Of a stretch of 64,000 bases of DNA, positions 10,661 through 24,906 are shown in pieces. The notes under the pieces are model-generated. The model did not search any database and was not told the origin of the DNA. It was given only the letters and a program-made list of their open reading frames with translations. Source of the DNA: Piliocolobus tephrosceles (Eukaryota; Chordata; Mammalia; Primates; Cercopithecidae); the NCBI RefSeq assembly GCF_002776525.5, contig NC_045439.1, forward strand, positions 161,913,485-161,977,484, written 5' to 3'. The position numbers and the translations under genes are program-made. Each line of letters opens with the position of its first letter. The first letter of the stretch is position 1.

Positions 10661-13116
10661 TCTTTCCTGAGCAAGATGACAGAATAGGAAGCCTCCTTCC
10701 ACCCTGTGATCTCACCAATTCAGCAACAAAGCATGGACAAATTTCCTGTGATATCCAGTATGCAGAAACTAGCTGAGAGGCTCCTGCGCAAAACTACCCA
10801 CATCAAAGTCAGTAGGGAAATTTAAGACACCCTCTTGCCATAATCCCTGCCCTTGACACTGTGCCTTATAATTGCAAGGAAACCCCCAGCTCCCAGATTT
10901 TCCTTGGGGAGATGGACTGTGCATCCAGAACCCCACTTTGCTGGGAGATACCTGGAGGACGGGCTTCTGTCTAGCCTGTCTCGGAGTGCTGATGCACCTG
11001 CATAATCTAGTCACCTGCAAGTCAGTGAAAACAGAGATGAGAGTTTGATCTAATATGCAGCTAGTCGCACAGCCCTCCCTCCAGCTCGATGCAGACCAAA
11101 TAGCTAAAAAAAGAAAGCAAAAAACAACAATGAAAACACACACACACAAAAACCCAAATGTCAGTTTCTCCCTGGAGAGGGGAAAAAACTTAGACAAGGA
11201 ATTCAATGATTCAGCGTTTCTGGAGGCAGCCTGAGGAACTGACTTACGTCTTGCTTGTTCTCAGAGCACTGATGGGACACGGTGTATTCTAGATGCCTGG
11301 GGGCTGCTTAAAACCCAGAAAACAGGTTGGACTAACACAAAGGTCGGAGAGGCTCCCGAAATCTCTGCTTGGGCTGATTATAAGGGTCTTCTGTATGAGG
11401 CTAGTCTCTGAATATTGGGAGAGGTAGCTGTTTCATCTAACGTGCAGACAACACAGAGAGTCAAGGAAAATGAAGAAGCAGGGTCATATTTCCCATACAA
11501 TGGAACAAAAGTAAATTTCAAAAAATTGACCTTAATGAAATGGAGGCATATGATTTGCCTGAAAAAAATTTAGAGTAACTGTCATAAAGATGCTCACAAG
11601 GGTAAGGAGAACAACTAATGCATAAAGTGAGAATTTCAGCACACAGAAAATATAAAGTATCAAACAGACATTATAGAGCTGAAGAACAATAACTGAGCTG
11701 AGAAATTCACTGGAGGGGTTTAACAGCAGACTAGATCGAGCAGAAGATAGAATCAGTGAACGTGAAGACGGGTCACTGGAGATTATTCAGTCATAGGAGC
11801 AAAAATAAGAATAAAAAAGAGTAAAGCTTCAAAGATTTAAAAGACATTATCAAGCAGATCATGGATTATGGGAATCCTGGAAGAAAAGAGAAAGAGAAAC
11901 ATCAGAAAGCATATTCAAAGAAACAGTAGCTAATTTTTTTTTAAATCTGAAGATGGACATGGTCTAGATCCAGGAAACCCAAGTAACACTAAATAAAATG
12001 AATCCCAAAAATGCATACTGAGATACATTATACTCAAATTGCCAAAAGTCAAAAAGCATTTTGAAAAGCAGCAAGAGAAAAGCAAATTGTCACACACAAG
12101 GAAACCCCCACAAAATTGAGTGGCGTTTCCAGCAGAATCCTTACAGGCCAAAAGGGATTCAGATGATATATTCAGAGTACTAAAAGAACTGGAAACCAAT
12201 AATTCTATGCCTGGCAAAACTGCCCTTTAAAAATGAGGGGGAGGTAAAGATGTTCAAAAGCTGAGAAAGCTCATCACTACTAGGCCTGCCTTACAGAAAG
12301 TGTTAATACCTTCAAGATGAAACCAAAGAACACTAAACAGCAACATTATAATATAAGAAAGTAAAAAAATCTCATTAGTATAAGTAAATATATAGACAAA
12401 TATAGACTATTATTGTAATAATGGCGAGTAAATCACTTTTAATTCTAGTCTAAAAGTTAAAAAAGTATAAAATAACTATAAAATTATGTTAATGGGTGCA
12501 CAATATAAATGGATGTAATGGACTCATTTCATATTTAAAGACATACATATAGGCTAAGAATGAAGGATGGAAAAAAAAAAAAAAAACTCCATGCAAATGG
12601 CAACCAAAAGAGAGGAGGGGTGGCTACCTTTATATCAAGCAAAATAGGCTAATTCAAAAATGGCTCCAAGACACAAAGATGGCCATAATGTAACAATAAA
12701 AGAGTCAATTCATCAGAAATTTGTAATATATACACCCAACATCAGAGCACCGAAATACATGAAGCAAACATTGATGGAACTGAAGGGAGACACCGGTAGA
12801 AATACATAATAGTAGGAGACTTCAGAACCCCATTTTCAATACTGGATAGACCAACCAGACAGAAAATCAGCAAAGGAATAGTAGACTTGAACACTGTAAA
12901 TCAAATGGACCTAACACAAATATACAGAACGTTCCACCCAACGGCAGCAGAATCTACATTTTTCTCAGGTGCACATAAAATATTCCCCAGGATAGATCAC
13001 ATGTTAGATCACAAAGCAAGTCTCAACAAATTAAGAAGAATGAAATCATACCAAATATATTCTCCAACCATAATGAAATGAAGTGGTATCAGTAGCAGAA
13101 AGAAAATGTAAAATCA
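10661..13116 (+). repeat. Old L1 (L1M-type) 5' UTR, ORF1-region and ORF2 endonuclease region
   Basis: It starts near 'gcaagatgacagaataggaa' (typical of an old L1 5' region). It passes ORF1-area text ('gaagatagaatcagtgaacg', 'caattctatgcctggcaaaa') and reaches ORF2 endonuclease text. The + frame at 12887-13081 reads NTVNQMDLTQIYRTFHPTAA, followed by ESTFFSGAHKIF. A poly-A of 16 lies at about 12571-12586. The frames are broken; this is a relic. Confidence 0.75.
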
Positions 13117-13410
13117 GGCCGGGTGCGGTGGCTCAAGCTTGTAATCCCAGCACTTTGGGAGGCCGAGACAGGCGGATCACGAGGTCAGGAGATCGAGACC
13201 ATCCTGGCTAACATGGTGAAGCCCCGTCTCTACTAAAAAATACAAAAAAACTAGCTGGACGAGGTGGCAGGCGCCTGTAATCCCAGCTACTCGGGAAGCT
13301 GAGGCAGGAGAATGGCCTGAACCTGGGAGGCGGAGCTTGCAGTGAGCTGAGATCCGGCCACTGCACTCCAGCCTGGGCGACAGAGCAAGACTCCGTCTCA
13401 AAAAAAAAAA
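13117..13410 (+). repeat. Young Alu, sense, Old World monkey-type, perfect target duplication
   Basis: It is full length, starting ggccgggtgcggtggctcaa. The target duplication gaaaatgtaaaatca is perfect at 13102-13116 and 13411-13425. The diagnostic-looking variants are ggctcaagcttgtaatccc, gctggacgaggtggcaggcg, gagatccggccactgc and agagcaagactccg. It splits the old L1. Confidence 0.97.
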
Positions 13411-13425
13411 GAAAATGTAAAATCA

Positions 13426-14815
13426 TAAATATATTAAAATGAATAATTTTGAACAACCAATAGGTCAAAACTATCTTGAGACCAATGAAAATGAAAGTAT
13501 AACATGCCAATACTTATGGGATATGGGGAAAGCAATACTGTGAGGGAAGTTTATAGTAATAAATAAACACCTGCATTAAAAAGGAAGAAATATCTGAAGT
13601 AAGCAACCTAGCTTTACATCTCAAGGCACTGGAAGAAGAACTAGGCCCAAAAATAGTAGAAGGAAGGAAATAAAGATGAGAGGATAAATAAACAAAGAAT
13701 AGAAAAACAATGGGAAAAAATCCACAAAACTAAGAGTGTTTTAAAAAGATAAACAAAATTGGCAAACCTTTAGCTAGACTAAGGAAAGAAAGAAAAAAGA
13801 AACTCAAATAATGAAAGTCAGAAATAGGTAAGTGGGATTATATTAAACTAAAAAGCTTTTGCACAACGAAGGAAATGATCAACAGAGTGAAAAGGCAACC
13901 TTTACTGAAGTCCTACAATTTAATACGTACAATATTAATAAACTGATTTAAAAACGGGCTAAAGACGTGACCATACATTTCTCCCAGGAAGACATACACA
14001 TCACCAGCAGGTATATGAAAAGATGTTCAACATCACTAATTATCAGGGAAATGTAAATCAAGACCGCAAGGAGTTGTCACTTCACATCTTACAATGACTA
14101 TTATCAAAAATTCAGAAGTCAGCAAGGGTTGGCAAGGATTTGGAGAAATTGGAGCCCTTCTACACCGTTGGGGGAGTGCAGAATAATACAGCCAGTGCGG
14201 AAACCAGTATGGAGATTCCTCAGAAGTTAAAAATAGAACTACCATATAATCCAGCAATTCCAGCTTTGGGTATTTATCCAGAAGCATTGAAATGAGGGTC
14301 TTTCAAAGATACCTTAGCACTCCAGTGGTTGTGGCACCAGTAGGAATAACCAAGATATGAAAACAACGTAATGTCCATTGGCACATGGCTGAAGAGAATG
14401 TGGTATATACATTCAATGGAATTATTTAACCTTTAAAAAAGAAGAAAATTCTGCACTATGTGACAACACAGTGAGCCTTAAGAACATCATCTAAATGAAA
14501 TAACACAGTCACAGAAAAATAGTTATAGCATGATTCCACTTATATGAGTTATTGAAAATAATTAAATTCATGTAATCAGAGAGTACAATGGTTGTTGCCA
14601 GGGACTGCAGGGAGGGAGAAATGGAAAATTTCTAATCAACGAGCATAACGTCTCAATTATAAAAGATGAATAAGTTCTCTAGATCTACTGTACAACACTG
14701 TCATTGTATTTAACAACACTTAAAAAGTGTATCGTACGCTTCAAATTTGTTAAGACAGTAGACCTCATGTTAAGTGTACTTACCATAGTAAAATAAAATT
14801 TTTCAAAACCACTAC
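13426..14815 (+). repeat. Old L1 (L1M-type) ORF2 end and 3' UTR, continuing the 10661-13116 element
   Basis: Text such as 'atgttcaacatcactaatta', 'gatgttcaacatcac' and 'ccatataatccagcaattcc' marks the 3' part of ORF2. 'tacaatggttgttgccaggg' and 'ctactgtacaacactgtcat' mark the 3' UTR. Most of the reverse transcriptase region is missing near 13840, so the element is internally deleted. Confidence 0.78.
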
Positions 14816-17800
14816 CTATAAAGTGAATGAGTGAGAAATTGGACATTAAAATCAAGTCTTATTTTAAAAAGAATTAAAAGGGAGAAAAGGAAACTACAAG
14901 GTGAAGTTATGTGCAACCTCTGTAAGTGACAACAGATTAGCATGACAACAGATTAGCATGTCATTGAGACCTTTCTTTTAGTGAACTACTTCAAACTTGT
15001 GCTGAGTGTTTACTTTAGAGTGTCCAGATAAATCATAGGTTAAATAATTTAATGCCTTTAGCAATCAAAGAAGCCAGAACTCTCTTGAGAGGGACAAAAT
15101 CTACATATTAAATACAGAACTACAAATCTGGAAGACTCATTGCAGTTTTCGAAATGTATGATCTTTCATGTATATGTAACCATTGCAGTAGAAGGTCGTG
15201 GTGCAAAATGTAGTGATGTGTTTGGAGACACTTTGGAAAAAGGTATTATATAGACATGTTCCCATTACCATGAATGTTGGGTAATTGGACCTTGGCAAAT
15301 TGGACCCTGAACACTTAAGAATTTTCTTCAAAGGCATTCTTCCTCTTATGGTGACACATAAAAGCAACATTATTTTTATTCATAGTATGAATACCCTATG
15401 AAATATTGCACTTTAAAATAATTTTGGTAATACCATTTTTATAAGATGCATTCATTATACAACTGTTCACTTTGCAGATAATTAAAATGTTCTTAGATTT
15501 ATGTGCTGATTTCCTATGAAGTGTATATATAGCTTATACAAGTATATATTCATTTACTTCTGTTTTTTGATGTTCATTTCTCCTTTTGCAGCTCAAGCTA
15601 CTTTATATCTTTGAAAATATCTATCTTTTGGTCTTTGTAGATGCAGCATTCCACATTATTAACATAACCTGGGAAGAGTTCTTTTTGTAAGCATTTGTCT
15701 GATACATCTTGACAGCTCTGAATGCTATTTTCCTTCTATTGTACTTGTAAATTTCATTTCCTTATTCTGCTTTATAATTAAATGCTATTTCAGCAAACAT
15801 AAAAAATGCAAAAATGGTTAAACTGTCTTCAAGTTGAAAAGAAAATGCATCTTTCTTGACACCAGCTTTGGGTAGAAAATTGGGAAATCGCAAAGACTAC
15901 CTCACAAGGTCATTGGTCAGATTAAAGAAACAATTCCTGTCAAATAATATAGTAACTGCACAATAAATGTGAACTGCTTATGATTTAAAGTGTTTAAGAT
16001 TGTAGTCCAATAGTATACGCTATGCTTTTAACTTATGAACTTTTTTTTATGTGGGAGAAATTCCCCTGAATGATGAGGAATTTGGTTCAGTTTAGGTGGA
16101 TGGAGTTTCCAGCATGCCGTTCAATTTCTATCAAGGCTATGTCTGTGAAACTAAGAGTGTGGTTTCATTAAATAGTGCTTTTAATCTGCATTAGTTTATG
16201 TGAGAAAGTGGTGGATTTTGTTTTTTCTTTTTTCATTCCAGTTTCCTTTCAGTTTCCAAATTAAATGCCCTTCTTAAATATTTGCAGAGAGTCTGAAAAT
16301 TTTAGTGAGAGGAAGATTAACAAAGTCTCAGCAGTGTCTCGTGAGGTTACGAAGTACTGTCTATTGTCTGTACAGAAAAACCTTCTCACTTTTGCTAAGC
16401 CTAATCCCTGAATTTATGGTTTGCAATGCTTTGATTGATGTATTTGTCTTTCTAGGTCAGAGGTGTTGAATTCTGGTGCCCTTTGGATCCCCTGCCCATC
16501 TTGATAGTAATTTTCTTGGCCTCTCCTTGTGTATTTCCACCCCTCTTCCTTTCAGTCCATGCCAGCTCGCATTTCTTCTATGTTTCTGTCCTCTTAGCCT
16601 GGCATGGCAACTCTGACTTCTCCACCCTCTCCATGGTGACCTTCCGAGGGTGCCATCTCCCTATAGTCTTGCAGCGAGTTGGCACTGCCCCCCAATTCCA
16701 TGGCAGAGACTGCTGGGAAGAAACGTCAACGGCATCTCCTCTGATGACCAGCTCAAGCTAATCCTGTTTGTTTTTACCAATGTAGTCGTGGCCTGCTAGT
16801 ATGCAAGCCTGGGAATCTGCTGCTGCCATTTCCTGTGATGGCCGCTGTTTCTCTTTATCTCAGTTTCTTCTTCATCAGCCAGACTCAGCCAGACTTCCTT
16901 CAGAGGGGCTTTGTGTTTGAGAGACCTCGCTAGGAGGCCCATCCTCATCTTTGGAGAACTGGCAGCTGTCACAAGGCAAGGCTAAGAATGTTCAGTCTAA
17001 ATATTTTTTAAAAAGAACATTTCAGTCTGAGGGTAAAACGTGATTTGGCAATGTGATTTCACTTGGGATGGTCACCGACTGTGACCAACTTCACGCTGGT
17101 GAAGCATTTAGAATGACTTAAATCATTTTCTAATGGAAAAACCAAACCTTTTGGAGCTAAAAAAAATTAAAAAGTGATTAGGAGGTTTTTTTCAAGAAAT
17201 CCCAGATAGGGCATCATTTTCCTGATTCAGACCCTGTGAGCAAGAAAGGCACGGAAAGACTTCTGCACATCCTTAGCTCACGCAGTTTAAGTCGGCCACT
17301 GTTAACACAGCAACACTCACTGCGTTCAAAACACGAAACACTCTAAAGTGTGGAATCCCGAGTTTTTGCCATTGTTGATAGGATAAAGAACCCATGCCCA
17401 TTCTTCAAGGCTACAAAACCCTAAATTACTTACAATACAAAACCGTGCTCCTGTCGAGCAGCTGCTACAGCTTCCCTTACAGAGTATTAGAGTAAACCAG
17501 CCCCGTTCTAATGCTCTCATGATTCCCTGCTGGGTGGCCGTGCACACCTATGAGCACTCTGGAAGGCCACTGACAGCAGGAGCTCCTGGGAGCCTGTGTG
17601 TTTAAATATTAAAATATGACCCAGTGTGGAACTGGAATCATTTTCTTCAGGCACAGGAAAGCCACATCTTTTTTTTTTCTCCTTCTGCTATTACCTTTAT
17701 AAGGCCTTGTGTAAAACTGTGTCCCAAAGAAGAGATTTACTTCTTTAACCTCATCAGTAATATTCACCATTAATACAAAGGGTCCCCTCAGATGGGACTT

Positions 17801-18384
17801 GCACCTGCTGGGAAGGTGGGGCAAAGACTATGAGTCCCACCTCCTTCCAGTAGAGCTACCTGGGACACCGTGTGATTATGCTCTGAATCACTAAGGGGAG
17901 GCCTGGGTCCAGCAGCTAAAACACCTGCTTCTGAGACAGTCAGAAATTCCACCCCATCCCTGGCTCACATCCTGAGCCGACTGTGCCCAGGGAACTTTGC
18001 GGATCCTCAAGTCAGGTTTTGAATCAGTGCATTTACTGTGGGTTTTTTTTTTTTTTTTTTTTTAATCCTGGAGGGTATTCAAATGTTTGCAGTATGTCCT
18101 CTTCACACTCACACTGTTTCTAGCTGTGGATCCCAGAAGAGTAGTTCCAGGAATGGGGGCTAATAATACTAAGGGCGGAGCTCCGCCTCCTGCCTCCGTC
18201 CTCCTCTCTGGGGGTCTGAGGGTCCAAGGCTAGCCTCTCACTATTGCTGAATGCAGTCGTTAGAAACCATTTGGACCAGAGCACAGAAGCGTGGTGACCA
18301 GGACCTGGGAACACAGGAAATGAGGAGATGTTGGTCAGTGGTCCAGACTTGCAGTTCAGTTCTGCAGGTCTAACGTACAGCAGG
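14816..18384. other. Largely non-repetitive intron; no gene seen
   Basis: There is no Alu or recognisable L1. Features present are a 16-bp tandem duplication at 14927-14958 and a 21-T run at 18043-18063. The AT-rich part at about 15400-16450 shows no codon structure, and the longer open frames (for example 16483-16761) lack any domain I recognise. Confidence 0.6.
14927..14958. repeat. 16-bp perfect tandem duplication
   Basis: The unit tgacaacagattagca occurs twice head to tail with no difference. Confidence 0.98.
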
Positions 18385-18612
18385 GAGCCTGTGGATAATA
18401 CTGTATCGTGTACTTGAAATCTGCTAACAATATTGTATACTTGTAACTGGCTAAGAAGGTGGATCATAAATGTTTTCACCACCAAAAAAAAAAAAAAAAA
18501 AGGCAACTGTGAGGTGATGGATGTGTTAATTAGCTTGTACATGAATGTCAAATCACATCATACACTTTGAACATAGAGAATTTTTATTTGTCAATTATAG
18601 CTCAATAAAGCC
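18385..18612 (+). repeat. L1 3' UTR fragment
   Basis: Phrases such as 'gtgaggtgatggatgtgtta', 'attagcttgta' and 'tttttatttgtcaattatag' match the 3' end of old L1M/L1PB elements. An internal A-run of 18 lies at about 18483-18500. Confidence 0.75.
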
Positions 18613-21600
18613 AGGGGAAAAAAGAAATGTCTGAAACCAACCTGGGGTCCAGTGAGCCTCGGTCTAGTGCTCTCTTGATGATGTGGATGGATAATGCTTC
18701 TTAGTTCCTATCTGTAGAATGGGGATATATTCATATGGTTATGAACATCGGGTAGAGTGGGGATATGTCAGTTATTTGGAATGTGGACTGGCTCCTAGTA
18801 ATTTGTAATAAGTGTAAGTTATTACCAACACAGGTCACTGCTGGCCGGCACTGTGGCGGGGCAGTCTCTGTGCAGAATATGCAGATAGTTGTGATACGGC
18901 AGTTGAAGACATAGAGTGTTAACATAAGGAGAAAAAATAATGAGTAATATACCACGAGGAGGGGCAGGCTGTCGGCAAATGTGCCAATGCCACGGGAAGA
19001 TGGGAGCCAGCAGGGCGGAGAGGACTGGAGGAGGCTGGATAAGAGGGTGTCCAGGCGTGGGCAGAGCACAAACGGGACGGGGAGGAAGGGAGGTCTGTGC
19101 CCGGATATTGCGCCAGTGCGTGCACCACGGGGGTACAGTAACGGGTTGGTTTGTAAGCAAGCACGGTACATGCAGCCTTGAGTTTCATGCAAATAATATT
19201 AACCCTAATTCTGTAGGCTCTGGGTAGCCATGATACATTTTTGAGTAACAGTAGTAGTTGGAGAATATAGCATCCGATGGGATGCAAATCTGAAAGCAGT
19301 CAGTGGGTGGGGGAGAGCAGAGGGAGAACTGCTAGGCAAGAAAGGAAACCGAGAAAAGGCTGGATGTCTACAGCAACGTGCGAGGGGCACCTACTTCCAC
19401 CGGGGGGTCCTGGCCCAGATCTGCCAGCATCACCCAGTCCCCAGGGCCTCCTAGCCAGAGGCAAACTTATCGCAGAGCCTGTAAAGGTTAAGCCCGAGGA
19501 CCCCTCACTAACAGAAGCCTTCTCCCAGGTCTTGGGGGAGGTCGTAGCTGTGTGTTCACTTGGTCTTTTACTGCCTGTGATATTTACAGGTGCAAGATGT
19601 TTTATACAAGGCTGCTGTCTTTCACTCCTCTGACGTCCCCTGTCACCCGCTCCTTTTATTAAGGACAGGTGATTATCACCCGGCTTAAGGGGACGCTTTC
19701 CAAACAAGGTTAGTGGAATATGGTGCACGGCGACTTCTGTCTAGGATGAAGTGCATCCTGATGTTATTGCTCTCAAAGGTCCAGGGCTCCGGAGGTGTGG
19801 GTGGCATGAAGGAGAAACCTGGAGCTCACGGCTCGTGTATGGGAGCCCCAGACTTGACACGAAAGCAGCCTGAGGCTTTTTCCACACTGCAGAATCCTAA
19901 ACATGCAGGTCCTATTTCCAATAATGCTACAAGTTTAAGTAAACATCTAAAAACTGTTTATAATGTAATTCTGCTTCCCCGTGCTGGAGAAAATAAATAT
20001 ATTCTGAGCCTTGCTCCTAAAAACTAATGTTATTAAATCCTTGTCATGGAGAGTCGTGATCAAAGAGCTTGCAGCCAAAAGATGCAGGGCATGTGAGTAT
20101 GATGAAGGAGGGCCAGTGATCAGATTAATAAAAATAAGATCTATTCCTTTTAGATGTGATTTTTGTGGTATTTGCAGTTTTAAAATATTTATGACATTTT
20201 TCTCATTAGAAACAAATATTGATTTTTTCATAATTCATATTAATTTATATTAATGTTATAATTTTGCATTCTTTTCCTAAAAATGGCCTGGGTTGCATTC
20301 ACATCAGGTGACTGACATGGCCTCCTTAGGGGAGCCACGTGCCCCTCTGTGGCATCAGGGCGTCACTCCCCGCTGTGCTTCCCCGGGCCTGTCACTAACC
20401 CTTCACAACCTGTCCTGCTTGGAGCGGCCTTGGTCCTCTGGGCTCTGATGTGGCTCTCTGACTGCTGCACCCCTCACCTTTCCCACTTCAGCCTGGTGGT
20501 CTGGGGACCAGATCTCGCCCGGCCAACACAGAGCTCCCGTCTTGCCAGCAGGGCCTCCTTGTCTGCAGGTGTCTGCCCTCCCCTGGTGTGGGGCCTTCAC
20601 AGGGCACCCCAGACCCCACGGTGTACCTGTCCTCGGGGTGTTAGTCTTTATATAAATCTAGCACAGTGCCCCACAAAGGACTCTTAATAAGGGAGGCGCC
20701 TGGGCTACGCTGGGGAGAATGCTCAACCAGGCGGTCAGACCTTGGGAAAACCCTTGTGCCCGTGAAGCAGGGACAGGGCCCCGGGGAGAGAGGGAGGCCC
20801 AGCATCAAAACCATGTTTCCCAGGACAAATCCGAATAAATAACACATGAAAGAAACAAAAAACATGTATTTGAGTTATACTTCCATACGTGAGAAGGAAG
20901 AAATAAAACTCGTTTTACTCTAATCACTGCATTATACATTGTTAGAGAAGAAATCTGAACAACCTTAAATTGGCAAGGGCCTATTGCTACCATTTTGTAA
21001 AGAAAACAGCCAGTGGCTTCTTTTCCTGATTTGTTTATCTAACTCAAGCTAACGAGCTAAGGCCCAATAGGGGGAAAGAGGCTCCGTCCCCAACAAGTGT
21101 CTGCTACAACCAGAATCTCAAGGGTCCCATCCTGCGCTAATCTCCTTTTTCTCATTTGGCCCTCTTCTTTAATAAAGGAAGGGGCAAAAGTGTGAGGAAA
21201 TAATTTCCACATTTTCTAGAAGCTACAGATGGATATTGTGAAGAAGCGTGATTTTTGTTCTGTTTTGTCAAAATGCCCCGCGTGTCGCAGTCATTCATGG
21301 CTTATTTGGAAATTATTGAGCTCTGCAGTGACTGAAACAAATCATGAACTTGGGTTGTTCAAACCTGATGGTTTACATTGGAGGGTCCACACGAGTTTCA
21401 TCCGTGAGTATTTCAGACACATTACTTTCATAGCATTAAGGAATTATGTAGAATCTTTATTTTCAGATAGACATTGTAAGAATTTTTTTTCTTTGCCAAA
21501 ACGAAGGATGATTAATGCCATTACAAAGAAAGTTTATGAGAGAAATAAAAATATTTCCCTGTGGGTGGGAAGTGTTTCTTCAACATTCAGTCAAATGTAG

Positions 21601-22034
21601 ACACAATAAAACATCCACACCACGCACAGCCTCACTCTGCGTTAAAGTGGCGTTTGTGGCAGGATTTCAGAATGAAGAAGAGGAGCTTGCACCCCCAACA
21701 CTGTGGGACGCTCCCCTCTGCTACAGGGAAAGAGCACGGCCGTGTGTGGGATGGGGGTGGGGATTCCCGCCTTGCTCTGCAAGCTTCCACCTCGTGGGTG
21801 GTTCTCGAATACGTCATGCAGAATTCAGACCTATGAAAGTCCTTCCAATAATGGAAGATGGGACACAGGAAGAAGTCATCCCATCATGTTCTTCTTGCAA
21901 AAGTAAGATAGAGAAATGAGAAGAAACAGGAAAGTTAGTTTCAAGAGGGAAAGGCTAGCTCGAGGCAGGGATACGGAAATGTAAAATTTCAGAGTCGGAA
22001 GGTTCCTTACATTTGATCGAATCTGACACTTGCA

Positions 22035-22110
22035 TTGTACGTATGAGGAGACTGAGGCACAGGAAGGTAAAGCGTGTCACACAGTTTGTGAACAAGGTGC
22101 AGGTATAGGA
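22035..22110 (-). repeat. MIR fragment
   Basis: 'gaggagactgaggcacagga' followed by 'cacacagtttgtgaa' matches the MIR core in reverse orientation. Confidence 0.6.
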
Positions 22111-22220
22111 CACTTCTGCAGTGATGTTCTTCCACATGTCCTGAATCTAACACCCAGACTCAGCTGCTGCGGCCCCTCTCAGTCGCATCCAGGGAAGTGG
22201 ATTTGGGCTGCGAGTTTAGA

Positions 22221-22300
22221 GTAATTGGTACTTAGTAGCTGTGTGACTGGATGAAGGTTACTCAATGTCTTAGGCCTCAGTGTACCCTTGGAAGGAAGGG
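22221..22300 (+). repeat. Possible MIR fragment
   Basis: 'agtagctgtgtgactgg' and 'aggcctcagtgtaccc' resemble the sense MIR core. It is short and diverged. Confidence 0.4.
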
Positions 22301-24906
22301 TGGTCATTGTCTCTGTGTCAGGAACCCAGGCGCCTGTGCCTCCTGGGAGGGACGCTGGAACATGCCTTCCATCCAGCCCTGTGCTGTCCCGATCTCAAAC
22401 TACATCTTAAAGTGCTTTATGGGGAAGGGGCACAAAATGCTCCTTAATGGGGATGGAGAGAGAAGATAAGGAGGAAAAGGACAAACAAGAGGGTCCCCGT
22501 TTGCTGGTCACTCTTTGTCTTACCTTGTGTATAGAATGAAAAGGCCCATTCAGAAATTGTTAGTGGAGGGTCCGGTAATTCAAAATACTTTTGATATATT
22601 GAGTAATGTTGGCAAAATTCTTCAAGTTTTCTGAGTTTCAGTTTCTCTGTTACACTTAGGTTAAACAAGCAAAAAGCTTTGAACAGTTTCAGATTCTTTC
22701 CAAAATTCCGATGGGGCTTTTATAGAGAATATTGGTTACTTTGACATTATTGATCACATTGGCGGGCCCTGGATGTGCTTGGGAGAACATTTTCATCCTT
22801 CTCTTCTCATTCCTCAATCCAGTAAACCTGTGTTCAAAGAAAGAAGGAAGTAAAACTTAAAAATGCCCATATATGCCTCCCTGACCATTCTCACACACTG
22901 AATTTTACAGTATTGAATATGTTCTCTGTGCCAATATAGCCTGTTAACATTTTAGTCAGAAATCATCGTTAAGTCCAAATCCCACCAGGATGGAGGGAAG
23001 GCGGCTGTCAGCTCACAGTCTGTTCTGCAGGGAAGCCTTTGAACTTGCTGCTTCACCATCTATGTGCCTGGCCCACGCTACACCTCACTGAGGTCTTGGC
23101 TTCTGTATGGCCTTCCCATGTCCCCAGCACCTGCACAGCCCAGCACCCTTTCCCTCCTTTCCCACTCTCAGTCTGGATGGGCTCCTCTGACAAACTGCTC
23201 TGGATGCTTCTCACCCAGGGCCCGTGGTTCACGTGAGTCAGCAGAGCTCTGCTCCACACGGTCCCTCAGGGCCTGAATGGGTGAGCAGGTCCCACAGGGT
23301 TCTTCCGGGGCCCTCCTAGGAGTGGCACACACCACTCTACCTGTGTTTCACCTTCTCATGAGTGCGGTGGTCACACCCAGCCCCAAACGGGGAACAGTCC
23401 CATCACACGCCTCAAGCAGGGAAGCTGCGGTATTTGGCAAACAGCACCAATGAGTGTCATGATCTGTATCTAGCCGCTGAATATTAGCCTATCTCTTTCT
23501 CATCAGAGAAAAATGCACTTCTCCCATCTTCAAGGGAGGCAACTCAAAAGGTCAGCCTTGTCCTGGCCCAAGGTCAAGGTTGTGTATCCATCTATATACC
23601 TGTCCTGGGAGAGACATCAAGTCTGGATGTGGTTTTCTTTGACCCACTGACCTGTCAACGCAGAAGACCTGTCTGACCTCCCTCCCGCTCCAAACACGCA
23701 GTGTGTGTCCTGAGGTGGAAAGGGCCAGCCTGAGTCCCCACTCGGCACATCCTGATGGGCTGGGTTCCCGGAGGTGAGGTTTTTCTTAGATTCAGCTCTA
23801 ATTCTTTCCCTAGGGCAGGGCCCCTGAGGCATGTTTTCTCTCGGACTCCTACCTCCATTGTCTGGGAATGTATTCTTTTTCCGTTAACCATTTTTGCCAT
23901 GGTAAAGTGGGCGTTGGATAATACACCTGCTTTGGGGTCCAAGCAGAGGCTGCCGTTTGCCCATGGAAGACAGGCAGGCAGCAGTACCATTCAATCTCAA
24001 GTAGTCATTTTTCTTCCTGACTTGTGGTTCCTTTGGCAGAATTTCCTTAAAACTGAGCCAGCTTTCTACCTGAGGCCAGCTTCACATGTGCACAGCCGCA
24101 TCTGAGTTCTTTTCTCCGGGCAATGCCAAGAGCTGCTGTGCATCTTTGCTTCTGCAGGCCAGCACCACTCCCTGTCCCTGGCTTTGCTCTGGCCCTTTCT
24201 CTCTGAAGTATAGGTATCTGGGCCCTACAGCCCTCAGTGGAAGGGCCACACCTAGTTTCTTTCCCTTGAGCCATATTTGCATAGTTAAAGACGTTACAGG
24301 GTGGCAGCCTAATCCATTTAGAGGCTTCAGCAATGGGTGTGATTATTTCTGCCACGTTGTTTCAGTAGGCTTTGGTACTGCAAGCTGTGCTCCATGTTCT
24401 GCTGTAGAGATGAGGACCAGAGGCACTTGCCTCTCCCAGCCCCGCCAGACCCCAAGTGCACTTTGTCTTTCTTTCCTCTTTTATAACAGCTTTCAAATCA
24501 CCGGGTTCTTTTGGAGATAATTTCCTTCATGTGATAACTTACCAAGCACAGAGTATAGCACTGAACGCATTCTAATGACCATTCCTTTTCCCACCTCTGC
24601 CCAGAGAGCTACCCGCTCCGTAGACGGGTTCTGTCTCATTAGAGGTTTTGCCCATGTGAGACACCAGGCGTCTGGCCTCCAGTCCCACATTCGTGAGCCC
24701 TAAGCATCAATGCTACCTGCTTTCGTTTCGCTTCACCACTCTTTGAACCCCATTTTTGTCTCAGTCAGCACATGCTAGGTTATATGACAGAAGCACACAT
24801 GCACACACTCATGCACGCTAACACACACACCTTCACTGGGTGGCTCTGGGTGCAGAGTCTGTCGGCGAGAGGCATGCCACATTTTGGAAGGTGGGAACGG
24901 GGCTGA

